Notes: a model not told the origin generated them from the letters alone. Numbered from the stretch's first letter, positions 51,570 through 59,190 are shown. The stretch: 62,460 bases of DNA from Candidatus Apopatosoma intestinale (GCA_003524145.1 DODZ01000042.1:1-62460); one strand, 5' to 3'. Translations and numbers: made by a program.

Positions 51570-53261
51570 ATGAAAGTTGTAATAATAGGCGGTGTTGCCG
51601 GCGGCGCGACTGCGGCGGCAAGAATACGCAGGCTTGACGAGAAAGCTGAAATCGTAGTCTTTGAGCGTTCCGGTTTTATTTCTTACGCCAACTGCGGACT
51701 TCCGTATTACATCGGCGGAACGATTGAGGATGAGGGTGACTTGACCTTGCAGACACCGGAGAGCTTTTATAAGCGTTTCCGTGTCAAAATGAATGTGCGC
51801 CATGAGGTAACGGCACTTCACCCCGAAAGAAAAATGGTCACCGTAAAAAATATTGAGAACGGTACAGTTTTCACCGAAACCTATGATAAGCTCATATTAT
51901 CGCCCGGTGCAAAGCCGATCAAGCTGAACTTTGAAGGCATTGACAGCGATAAGATATTCACGCTCCGCACGGTTGAGGACACGCTGAAAATCAAGAAATT
52001 TATAAATGAGAAATATCCAAAATCCGCAGTTGTTGTCGGCGGAGGGTTTATCGGAATCGAAGTTGCGGAAAATCTCCGTGAGCTTGGGATAGATGTCACA
52101 CTCGTCGAAGCCGCCGACCAGCTCATGGCTCCTTTTGACAGCGATATGGCATCCTTCATCCATGCAGAGCTACGCAAAAACGGCGTTAATCTTATGCTCG
52201 GCAGGTTCGTTGAAGGCTTTGCCGACACTGATGACGGCATTTGTGTGAAACTAAAAAATTCTCCTACGCTCCACGCCAATATGGTCGTAATGGCGATCGG
52301 CGTTGCTCCGGAAACCACGCTCGCAAAGGATGCAGGTCTTGAACTCGGTATCAAGGGCAGTATCGTGGTGAACGACCGAATGGAAACCTCCGTTACCGAC
52401 ATTTATGCTGTCGGCGATGCAGTTCAGATCAGGAATTTTGTAACCGATACAGACGCTCTGATCTCCCTTGCCGGTCCTGCCAATAAGCAGGCCAGAATCG
52501 CCGCTGACAATATTTGCGGCATTGACAGTCGTTACCGGGGCGGACAGGGCAGCTCAGTTATAAAGCTTTTCGACATGACCGCCGCCTCTACCGGCATAAA
52601 TGAAAAAACAGCGAAGGCACTCGGGCTTTCTACCGACAAGGTCATTCTTTCTCCCATGAGCCATGCCGGATATTATCCCGGCGGCAAGATGATGACCATG
52701 AAGGTACTGTTTGAAAAAGACACCTATCGTTTGCTCGGTGCTCAGATCGTTGGCTTTGACGGTGTTGACAAGCGGATCGATGTCATTGCAACCGCTATCC
52801 GTGCCGGAATGAAAGCTTACGAACTTGCGGAACTCGACCTTGCTTACGCTCCGCCTTATTCCTCGGCAAAGGACCCCGTGAACATGGCAGGCTATATTGT
52901 AGAGAACATCAAAAACGGCGTGGTAAAGCAGTGGTACTACGAGGATACTGAGAGTCTGCAACGAGATGAGAACGTTACACTTCTCGATACGCGCACACCG
53001 ACGGAATACAGCAGAGGCCACGTGGAGGGATTTATCAATATTCCTGTCGACGAGCTTCGTGAACGCCTATCAGAGCTTGACAGCAGCAAGCCTGTGTATG
53101 TCATCTGTCAAAGCGGTCTGAGAAGCTATATTGCAACCCGAATTCTTGCAGGCAACGGTTTAGACTGCTACAACTTTGCAGGCGGCTTCCGCTTCTACGA
53201 TGCGGTGCATCAGGAGAAAGCACTAAATAAAAAATCCACTCCTTGCGGAATGGAGATCTGA
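51570..53261 (+). CDS. CoA-disulfide reductase with C-terminal rhodanese domain
   Basis: The 563-residue fusion belongs to the CoADR-RHD group (CoA-disulfide, persulfide or polysulfide reductases). The FAD domain has GGVAGGATAAARIRR at the N-terminus and the single redox-active cysteine in YANCGLPYY (Cys42). The NAD(P)H domain has VVGGGFIGIEVAENL near 152, then the dimerisation domain. A rhodanese domain (about 460-555) has LDTRTPTEYSRGHVEGFINIP and the active loop CQSGLRS (Cys near 512). Such enzymes reduce CoA- or glutathione-bound sulfane sulfur using NADPH. It follows the single rhodanese with no gap. Confidence 0.94.
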   Translation: MKVVIIGGVAGGATAAARIRRLDEKAEIVVFERSGFISYANCGLPYYIGGTIEDEGDLTLQTPESFYKRFRVKMNVRHEVTALHPERKMVTVKNIENGTVFTETYDKLILSPGAKPIKLNFEGIDSDKIFTLRTVEDTLKIKKFINEKYPKSAVVVGGGFIGIEVAENLRELGIDVTLVEAADQLMAPFDSDMASFIHAELRKNGVNLMLGRFVEGFADTDDGICVKLKNSPTLHANMVVMAIGVAPETTLAKDAGLELGIKGSIVVNDRMETSVTDIYAVGDAVQIRNFVTDTDALISLAGPANKQARIAADNICGIDSRYRGGQGSSVIKLFDMTAASTGINEKTAKALGLSTDKVILSPMSHAGYYPGGKMMTMKVLFEKDTYRLLGAQIVGFDGVDKRIDVIATAIRAGMKAYELAELDLAYAPPYSSAKDPVNMAGYIVENIKNGVVKQWYYEDTESLQRDENVTLLDTRTPTEYSRGHVEGFINIPVDELRERLSELDSSKPVYVICQSGLRSYIATRILAGNGLDCYNFAGGFRFYDAVHQEKALNKKSTPCGMEI

Positions 53262-53282
53262 CAGGAGAAGTAAACGGTGTAA

Positions 53283-53331
53283 TGAGAAAAGCGCCCGGAA
53301 ATCCATTACAGAAATCTTGGCGCTTTTCTTC
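53283..53331. terminator. Bidirectional terminator between convergent genes
   Basis: AGAAAAGCGCC / GGCGCTTTTCT with a 23-base loop; it can serve the CoA-disulfide reductase operon (+) and the crp-zip operon (-). Confidence 0.75.
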
Positions 53332-54083
53332 TATCCCAACAACACATCCGTGACAAGCATGACGCAAAAGCCTATAAGCAAAGCATAGGTTGCACCTCGC
53401 TCGCTCCCGTGTGCGTGGGTTTCGGGTATCATTTCGTCGCTGATGACGTAGAGCATCGTTCCTCCCGCAAATGCAAGCGCGAAGGGCAAAATCGCTGTGG
53501 ATATACTGACGGCAAAATAGCCGATCAGCGTGCCCACAACCTCAACAAGTCCCGTGATCATGGCAAGAATGAAGGTCTTCCCGGAGCGGATGCCTGCCGC
53601 AAGCATAGGTGCTATGATCACCATGCCTTCGGGAATATTCTGCAGAGCAATACCCCCTGCAATGATCAGTGCCTGCGTCGTATCGCCCGAGCCAAAGCCT
53701 ACCCCGGCGGCGATGCCTTCCGGCAGATTATGTATGGCAATCGCCAAAACGAACAGCAGAACCTTGCTCAGATTTGCATTGTGGTGCGCTTCCGGTTCGT
53801 CCCCTACAAATTTATGTAAATGCGGCACTAACTTGTCGATGAGATTGAGGCAGACAGCGCCGGCAAAAATACCTGCAACCGTGATAAGTATTCCGTATTT
53901 CCCGCCGTATTCAAGAGACGGAACGATCAGCCCAAGTACCGCCGCGGCAAGCATCACGCCCGCGGCAAATGACAGAATGATATCCGAGAATTTATGCGAT
54001 ATGTTTTTGAAAATAAAACCTATCAGCGAACCGATAACGGTAGCACCGCCCACACCGAGGGCGGTTAGTAATACAAGCTCCAT
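53331..54083 (-). CDS. ZIP-family divalent metal transporter
   Basis: A 250-residue ZIP protein with eight membrane segments. The binuclear metal-site motifs AIHNLPEGIAAG (segment IV, near 117) and ALQNIPEGM (segment V, near 146) are intact. The His-rich loop HLHKFVGDEPEAHH precedes segment IV. ZIP proteins import zinc, iron or manganese. It follows the Crp/Fnr regulator by 3 bases, with its ribosome site inside the end of that gene. In this iron-protein neighbourhood, iron uptake is plausible but not proven. Confidence 0.93.
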   Translation of the reverse strand: MELVLLTALGVGGATVIGSLIGFIFKNISHKFSDIILSFAAGVMLAAAVLGLIVPSLEYGGKYGILITVAGIFAGAVCLNLIDKLVPHLHKFVGDEPEAHHNANLSKVLLFVLAIAIHNLPEGIAAGVGFGSGDTTQALIIAGGIALQNIPEGMVIIAPMLAAGIRSGKTFILAMITGLVEVVGTLIGYFAVSISTAILPFALAFAGGTMLYVISDEMIPETHAHGSERGATYALLIGFCVMLVTDVLLG

Positions 54084-54086
54084 AAT

Positions 54087-54743
54087 TTATCCTTCCGCAA
54101 TGTTTGCAAGTTTGCTTTCATCAACAATTTCAATTGTCCCGCGCGACAGCTTGACCGCACCCTCGCTCACGAAATATTTGAGCATTCTCGTCACGACTTC
54201 CCGGGGATTTCCCAGATGATTACCAATCTCTTCGTGTGTGATCTTCAGAACGTTCATGCCTTCTATGTTGGCTTCGTCCAAAAGAAAACTCGCAAGACGC
54301 TTATCAAAGCTTTTCCACATGATTTGGTCGATCAGCCACATTACATCCGAAAATCGACTTGCCATAACTTCGTTCGTGTAATTGGCAAGCGGTGCACAGT
54401 TTTCCATAATGCCACGGTAAATATCCGAGGGAATGAGTATGACATCGGTATCCTTTTCAGCGGATAAAGTAATGTCAAACTGAATGCTGTGCATCATGCA
54501 AGAAGCAGAAAAAAGGCAAATATCACGCTCAAACAGGCGATACATGGTGATCTCCCTGCCGTCCTCTGAAATGGTGTAGGCACGAAGCTGTCCCGAAGCT
54601 ACAAGAACAAGTCCCATGCAGTCGCTGCCTGTATGGATCAAGTCGCCTTTATGATAGTGCAACTCTCTGACGTTTGCAGACAAAGCTTGCTGTTCATTTG
54701 CATTCAATTCGTTCCATACAGAAAAATAAATTGAGATATCCAT
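54087..54743 (-). CDS. Crp/Fnr-family transcriptional regulator
   Basis: The 218-residue regulator has an N-terminal cyclic-nucleotide-type sensor fold (residues 1-130) and a winged HTH (about 150-215). The recognition helix reads NPREVVTRML, matching the RETVGR pattern of CRP that reads GTGA half-sites rather than FNR's TTGA. The sensor contains Cys42, Cys76 and Cys82 (CLFSASC), candidates for redox or persulfide sensing; the FNR N-terminal cluster is absent. ATG 54743 has GGGAGG upstream. It is co-transcribed with the ZIP gene. The operator GTGAT-N3-ATCAC at three nearby promoters fits this regulator. Confidence 0.92.
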   Translation of the reverse strand: MDISIYFSVWNELNANEQQALSANVRELHYHKGDLIHTGSDCMGLVLVASGQLRAYTISEDGREITMYRLFERDICLFSASCMMHSIQFDITLSAEKDTDVILIPSDIYRGIMENCAPLANYTNEVMASRFSDVMWLIDQIMWKSFDKRLASFLLDEANIEGMNVLKITHEEIGNHLGNPREVVTRMLKYFVSEGAVKLSRGTIEIVDESKLANIAEG

Positions 54744-54771
54744 TATTCGCACCTCCCAAGGTGATAGCAAT

Positions 54772-54800
54772 AGTATACCATAATTTCGAGCATATGTCAA
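54772..54800 (-). promoter_or_regulatory. Promoter of the crp-zip operon
   Basis: On the minus strand TTGACA (54800-54795), 17-bp spacer, TATACT (54777-54772). Confidence 0.85.
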
Positions 54801-54829
54801 TAATTCTTTCTGAAGTTATTGACATATGC
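54790..54829. promoter_or_regulatory. Long inverted repeat covering both divergent -35 elements
   Basis: GCATATGTCAATAA (54790-54803) and TTATTGACATATGC (54816-54829) are perfect inverted repeats with a 12-base spacer. Each arm contains the -35 of one divergent promoter (crp-zip and the DUF134-NifX gene). Symmetry beyond the -35 hexamers themselves suggests a shared operator; the protein that would bind it is not identified. Confidence 0.7.
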
Positions 54830-54847
54830 CGAAAACTCTGCTATAAT
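54819..54847 (+). promoter_or_regulatory. Promoter of the DUF134-NifX gene
   Basis: TTGACA at 54819-54824 and TATAAT at 54842-54847, 17-bp spacer: full consensus. Confidence 0.88.
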
Positions 54848-54877
54848 ATCGTTACAATGATAAGGGAGGGAATGATC

Positions 54878-55657
54878 TTGTCAAAACCGACAAAATGTCG
54901 CAGAGTGTGCCGCTTTCCTGAGACTCTCGAATTCTTTACCACGGGGGAGACCTTGGGTGAACCCGTCATTTTGACAGTAGACGAATATGAGACGATTCGC
55001 CTGATCGACAAAGAAGGACTCAGTCAGGAAGACTGCGGGACACAGCTCGGAGTTGGAAGAACGACGGTACAAAAGATTTACGAAACGGCAAGAAGAAAAA
55101 TAGCTGATGCCTTGGTTCTCGGCCGTTCTCTGAGAATAGAGGGTGGCGATTTTTATCTCTGTAACGGGAATTTGGAATTTTGCTATCAAAAATCATGCCT
55201 CAAACGACAATTTCAAGCGGAGTATAAAATGGATAAAGGAGAAGATGTCATGCGAATTGCAGTAACATACGAAAATGGCGACATTTATTAGTATTTCGGA
55301 CATACCGAGCAGTTTAAGATTTACGATGTTCAACACGGTAAGGTGATGGATAGCCGCCTCATCTACACCAACGGTCAGGGGCACGGCGCGCTTGCCGATA
55401 TTCTCCGCTCTTTGCATGCGGATATCCTGATCTGCGGCGGCATCGGAGGCGGTGCACAGATTGCACTTGCCGAATGTGGTATTAAGCTGTTTGGCGGTGT
55501 TTCCGGCAACGCTGATGCGGCAGTTGACGCATACCTTGCCGACAACCTTCATTATGATTCCGATGTAAAGTGCAATCATCACGATCATGAACGCAGTGAT
55601 GCGTCTCATGCTTGCGAAAGCCACGGCTGCGGAAAAGGAAATTGCGGTAATCGTTAA
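54878..55657 (+). pseudogene. DUF134-NifX/NifB-domain fusion interrupted by one TAG codon
   Basis: Residues 1-105 are a DUF134 (UPF0251) helix-turn-helix protein: KPTKCRRVCRFPETLEFF, LTVDEYETIRLID, LSQEDCGTQLGVGRTTVQKI. A dinitrogenase iron-molybdenum cofactor (NifX-type) domain begins at MRIAVTYENGDIY. There an in-frame TAG (55289-55291) intervenes, and the same frame continues with YFGHTEQFKIYDV, CGGIGGGAQIALAE and a His/Cys-rich metal-binding tail to 55657. The stop stands where relatives have Gln (ENG..FQHFGHTEQF), so one C-to-T change explains it. TTG 54878 fits as start (GGGAGGG 7 bases upstream). Truncated product: 137 residues. Confidence 0.85.
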
Positions 55658-55658
55658 T

Positions 55659-55699
55659 GTGATTACATCACGGAACTAAAGCCCATGATGTGATATTAT
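55659..55699 (+). promoter_or_regulatory. Operator-promoter 3: GTGAT-TAC-ATCAC with TATTAT
   Basis: Inverted half-sites GTGAT/ATCAC at 55659-55671 followed by GGAA; -10 TATTAT at 55694-55699; centre 29 bp upstream of the -10, as in operator 2. It begins 2 bases after the stop codon of the broken DUF134-NifX gene and drives the rubredoxin-rubrerythrin-desulfoferrodoxin-ferritin operon. Confidence 0.78.
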
Positions 55700-55720
55700 A
55701 AAGTAAAAGGAGGTCGTGAA

Positions 55721-56341
55721 ATGAAAGAATATGTTTGTAGTGTATGCGGATATGTACATAAAACCGACGGTGAATTGCCCGAGGATTTCAAATGTCCCCT
55801 TTGCGGTGCAGGGAAAGATGCGTTCAAGTTAAAAGAAGATGTTTCCCAAAAAACTGAAATCAATCTTCAAAAGCCGCATACAGAAAAAGAATTATCCCCA
55901 ATGGAGATGAGCATCATTTGCTCCAATCTTGCAAGAGGGTGCGAAAAGCAGTATATGCCCGAAGAATCCGAGAGCTTTAGAAAACTCGCAGAATTCTTCC
56001 GTCAAAAAGCAGAGCCTGTCAGCAACGCCGGCACAGAGACACTGCTTGAATTGATTAATCATGATATTTCGGTAGGATTTCCTTACGGAAAATCAGCTGC
56101 GGAAGAGCAGCACGACCGTGGCGCGCTTCGCTGCCAGGTGTGGGCAGAAAAGGTGACGAGAATGTTGCAGTCACTTCTCACCCGATATGAGGTTGAGGGT
56201 AACAAGATGTTTGAAAACACAGGTGTGTATGTCTGCACAGTCTGCGGATTTGTATTCGTTGGCGATGCACCGCCTGCGCTTTGTCCGGTATGCAAAGTCC
56301 CTGCGTGGAAGTTTGAAAAAATAGAAGGAGGTGCAAGATAA
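55721..56341 (+). CDS. Double rubredoxin-like protein with central helical domain
   Basis: A 206-residue iron protein. The N-terminal rubredoxin knot is CSVCGYVH...CPLCGAG (residues 6-40) and the C-terminal one is CTVCGFVF...CPVCKVP (about 175-196). Between them is a helical domain (about 55-160) of a type I do not recognise; it has no clear diiron motif. The knots suggest electron transfer to peroxide- or superoxide-reducing partners encoded downstream. The stop codon overlaps the next start by one base. First gene of the operon under operator 3. Confidence 0.85.
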   Translation: MKEYVCSVCGYVHKTDGELPEDFKCPLCGAGKDAFKLKEDVSQKTEINLQKPHTEKELSPMEMSIICSNLARGCEKQYMPEESESFRKLAEFFRQKAEPVSNAGTETLLELINHDISVGFPYGKSAAEEQHDRGALRCQVWAEKVTRMLQSLLTRYEVEGNKMFENTGVYVCTVCGFVFVGDAPPALCPVCKVPAWKFEKIEGGAR

Positions 56342-57486
56342 TGGCAGATAAATATGCAGTACGAAATTTAAGGCTTTGCACAAAAGACTGTCTTTGCCTT
56401 TATGTTTGCCCTACCGGCGCTACGGATACAGAAAACAGCATCATTGATCCAAATAAGTGTATCGGCTGCGGCGTATGTGCCGGGGCATGTCCTTCAGGTG
56501 CTATTTCAATGATGCCGAAGGAATTGCCCCCGCAGCAGCCTAAAACGGATAAAGTAGTCGAGGCGCTGCGTGCTCTCGTTCAAAGCAAAGCACAGGCTGA
56601 AAACATAGCTTCCCAGCTGCCCGATACACTTTCGGAGGCGGTAGCAAAATCGTCTCGACTTATGGCAGAAGACCTTTGCCGTGAAGCAGGCTTTATGCTT
56701 CCGCAAAGCGCCAACACAAAAGAATTTTTAGAGCAGATAAAATCCTATCCCGATATTCCGGCGGATGTGGTGGAAGCATTGCTTCATAACATAAATTTCA
56801 ATGAAAATATAGAAAAGAAAGAGGTAATGAAAATGGCTAAATGGAAATGCAGCGTTTGCGGTTATGTTCACGAAGGAGACGAAGCACCCGAAAAGTGTCC
56901 CGTCTGCAAGCAACCCAAAGAGAAGTTCGTCAAGATCGAAGAAGCTCCCAAGAATCCTTACGCAGGCACAAAGACCGAAAAGAATCTATGGGAAGCATTT
57001 GCCGGCGAATCTCAGGCAAGAAACAAGTATACATACTTCGCAAGCGTAGCAAAGAAGGCAGGATACGAGCAGATCGCCGCACTTTTCCTTCAGACCGCAG
57101 AGAATGAAAAGGAACACGCAAAGCTGTGGTTCAAGGCTCTGGGTGAGCTTGGCGACACCGCAGAAAACCTGTTCCACGCCGCTGAGGGTGAGAACGCAGA
57201 GTGGACCGACATGTACGAAAGAATGGCCCGCGAGGCGGAGGAAGAAGGCTTTACCGCTCTTGCCGCACAGTTCCGTGGAGTTGCCGCTATTGAAAAGACG
57301 CACGAGGAAAGATACCGCGCACTTCTGAAAAATGTGGAAACGAAAGCGGTGTTTGAAAAATCCGGCGTAACCATCTGGGAATGCCGCAACTGCGGACACA
57401 TCGTTGTCGGCACCAAGGCACCTGAGGTCTGCCCCGTATGCAACCACCCGCAGGCTTATTTTGAAGTAAGAAAAGAAAACTATTGA
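56341..57486 (+). CDS. Ferredoxin-rubrerythrin fusion with two rubredoxin knots
   Basis: The 381-residue frame joins two proteins. Residues 1-60 hold two iron-sulfur motifs: an unusual CX3CXCX3CP (Cys13, 17, 19, 23) and a canonical CIGCGVCAGACP. A helical linker leads to a rubrerythrin starting at Met165 with an N-terminal rubredoxin knot (CSVCGY...CPVC), the diiron helices (EAFAGESQARNKY, ENEKEHAKLWF, AAIEKTHEERY) and a second knot at the C-terminus (CRNCGH...CPVC). Rubrerythrins reduce hydrogen peroxide. AGAGG stands 8 bases before Met165, so free rubrerythrin of 217 residues could also be made. No stop codon separates the halves. Confidence 0.9.
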   Translation: MADKYAVRNLRLCTKDCLCLYVCPTGATDTENSIIDPNKCIGCGVCAGACPSGAISMMPKELPPQQPKTDKVVEALRALVQSKAQAENIASQLPDTLSEAVAKSSRLMAEDLCREAGFMLPQSANTKEFLEQIKSYPDIPADVVEALLHNINFNENIEKKEVMKMAKWKCSVCGYVHEGDEAPEKCPVCKQPKEKFVKIEEAPKNPYAGTKTEKNLWEAFAGESQARNKYTYFASVAKKAGYEQIAALFLQTAENEKEHAKLWFKALGELGDTAENLFHAAEGENAEWTDMYERMAREAEEEGFTALAAQFRGVAAIEKTHEERYRALLKNVETKAVFEKSGVTIWECRNCGHIVVGTKAPEVCPVCNHPQAYFEVRKENY

Positions 57487-57506
57487 TTTAGGGAGGAACT
57501 ATCCAT

Positions 57507-57890
57507 ATGTGTGACAACAATAAATTCTATATTTGCGAACATTGCGGCAACCTTATCGGTATGATTCACGATGCAGGCGTGCCTATGATGTGTTGCGGGC
57601 AGAAAATGACAAAGCTTGAACCCGGTACGGTTGAGGCGAGCCACGAAAAGCACATCCCCGTAGTCACCGTTGAAGGAAACACCGTAAAGGTCGTCATCGG
57701 CTCAGTGGAGCACCCCATGGTCGAGGAGCATAGCATCCTGTGGGTATATCTCCAAACAGATAAGGGCGGTCAGCGCAAGTGCCTTGAAGTGGGCAAAGCG
57801 CCCGAAGTGACATTTGCTCTCGCTGATGAAAAGCCCGTTGCCGCATATGCATATTGCAATCTACACGGCTTGTGGAAATCGGAAATTTAA
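57507..57890 (+). CDS. dfx: Desulfoferrodoxin (superoxide reductase)
   Basis: A 127-residue 2Fe-type superoxide reductase reducing superoxide to hydrogen peroxide without making oxygen. The N-terminal desulforedoxin site has Cys10, Cys13 and the CysCys pair near 29-30 (CEHC...MCCGQ). The catalytic iron site is formed by EASHEKHIP, VEHPMVEEHSI and CNLHG (four His and one Cys). GGGAGG precedes the ATG. It lies between rubrerythrin and ferritin, its usual electron and iron partners. Confidence 0.96.
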   Translation: MCDNNKFYICEHCGNLIGMIHDAGVPMMCCGQKMTKLEPGTVEASHEKHIPVVTVEGNTVKVVIGSVEHPMVEEHSILWVYLQTDKGGQRKCLEVGKAPEVTFALADEKPVAAYAYCNLHGLWKSEI

Positions 57891-57907
57891 CACGGAGGCG
57901 GATAAAA

Positions 57908-58417
57908 ATGAATACAAAAGTACATGAGTTGTTAAATCAGCAGATCAACAAAGAATTCTATTCCGCATATCTCTACCTCGATTTCTCGAATTATTTTGAG
58001 GATGCAGGTCTTGACGGCTTTGCCAACTGGTATAAGATTCAGGCACAGGAAGAGCGCGACCATGCAATGCTCTTTTATCAGTACCTGCAGAATGAAAATC
58101 AGAAGGTGACGCTCGAAGCTATCGACAAGCCCGACAATGCTTTCTCTTGCCATATGGACGTCTTGAAGGCAGGACTTGAACATGAGAAGTATGTTACCTC
58201 GCTGATCCACAACATCTATGCCGAGGCATACGAAGCAAAGGATTTCCGCACGATGCAGTTCCTTGACTGGTTCGTAAAGGAGCAGGGCGAAGAGGAGACC
58301 AATGCCAATGATCTGATATCCAAAATGGAGCTTTTCGGTTCAGATCCCAAGAGTCTGTATATGCTCAACCAGGAACTTGCGGCAAGAGTATATTCCGCAC
58401 CGTCGCTTGTATTATAA
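57908..58417 (+). CDS. ftnA: Ferritin
   Basis: A 169-residue non-heme ferritin that stores iron and removes Fe(II) that would react with peroxide. The ferroxidase ligands are visible as INKEFYSAYLYLDFSNYFE, AQEERDHAMLFY and VKEQGEEETNA. No heme-ligand Met pattern is evident, so it is FtnA-type rather than bacterioferritin. ATG 57908 has GGAGG 9 bases upstream; a longer frame from 57854 overlaps the desulfoferrodoxin gene. Last gene of the operon, followed by a terminator. Confidence 0.95.
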   Translation: MNTKVHELLNQQINKEFYSAYLYLDFSNYFEDAGLDGFANWYKIQAQEERDHAMLFYQYLQNENQKVTLEAIDKPDNAFSCHMDVLKAGLEHEKYVTSLIHNIYAEAYEAKDFRTMQFLDWFVKEQGEEETNANDLISKMELFGSDPKSLYMLNQELAARVYSAPSLVL

Positions 58418-58523
58418 TTAACGGAACAACACTATATGCTATTGTTTTGATAGCCTCGCTTGATGATCCGTACATCTATTTTGTAGCGTCACGGTTTTGC
58501 ATCTGAATCGGACACACATCACA

Positions 58524-58557
58524 GCAAAAAGCACCTGCGCGAGCAGGTGCTTTTTGC
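58524..58557 (+). terminator. Terminator of the ferritin operon
   Basis: GCAAAAAGCACCTGC-GCGA-GCAGGTGCTTTTTGC, a 15-bp perfect stem with a T-run, about 105 bases after ferritin. Confidence 0.82.
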
Positions 58558-58560
58558 AAC

Positions 58561-58735
58561 GAAATCCGCCGCCGGCGGAAGAAATCCACCTTTGGTGGAT
58601 GAAATCGCTTCGCGATGAAATCTGCCTTTCGGCAGGAGAAGGCGGCGGATTTAATTTCATCTGAGGCGGTACGCCGAAGATTTCATCCGAGCTTTCCCAG
58701 ATTTCATCGTGCAAAGCACGATTTCATTTCAATTT
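58561..58735. repeat. Modular multi-hairpin element with GAAATC linkers
   Basis: Short hairpins are joined by GAAATC/GATGAAATC linkers: ATCCACC-TTT-GGTGGAT, ATCGC-TTC-GCGAT, CTGCC-TTT-CGGCAG, then further units to about 58730 (including ATCGTGC-AAA-GCACGAT). The first three are enclosed by a long-range stem, AAATCCGCCGCC near 58562 with GGCGGCGGATTT at 58641-58652. The fold looks like a cloverleaf. It does not encode a protein. It may be a dispersed repeat or a structured RNA. Confidence 0.7.
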
Positions 58736-58754
58736 CCCCACAGAGCCAAAACTG

Positions 58755-58922
58755 TAGACAGATTTGAACCACCACACTCCGTCCCCTACCGAAAACAAGG
58801 ACAATCCTAAAATGATGCTTTTACAGTTTGGATAGATTCGAACTGCCACATCAGTTTGGATCCGCTTCAAACAGTAAATACGAAAAACTCATTTCTTCCA
58901 ACGGACAGATCCGAACTACCGA
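58755..58922. repeat. Three T-arm-like short repeats about 73 bp apart
   Basis: GATTTGAACCACC (58761), GATTCGAACTGCC (58835) and GATCCGAACTACC (58908) are spaced 74 and 73 bases. The reverse complement (GGCAGTTCGAATC) looks like the T-arm of a tRNA, and the spacing is tRNA-like, but no cloverleaf can be built. These may be degraded tRNA-derived or attachment-site repeats. Confidence 0.45.
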
Positions 58923-59190
58923 AAACCAAATATTGACCTACTGAAGACAAAGAAGAGGCATTCGCCGCAAAAGTGGTTTGTGAGTATGAAATGTACCCAA
59001 CCAAACCTCAAACATAGATTTGCATTTTTGAGTCTCGAATTTACAGTTTTCTTTATCAGCCTTCCGTGAGAACGGCTCAAAAACGCCAAAAAGCCTTGAA
59101 AATCAAGCCTTTTGTGCCGTTTGGTGCAAAAATGTGATTTCGGATAAATGGCAGAGATACTCAGTTCGATTGCGGTTAGAGATAAAAAGC

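Noticed and set aside
55289..55291. TAG as a reassigned sense codon in this genome
   Set aside because: Other well-defined genes in the window (tgt and the single-domain rhodanese) end with TAG at the expected C-terminus.
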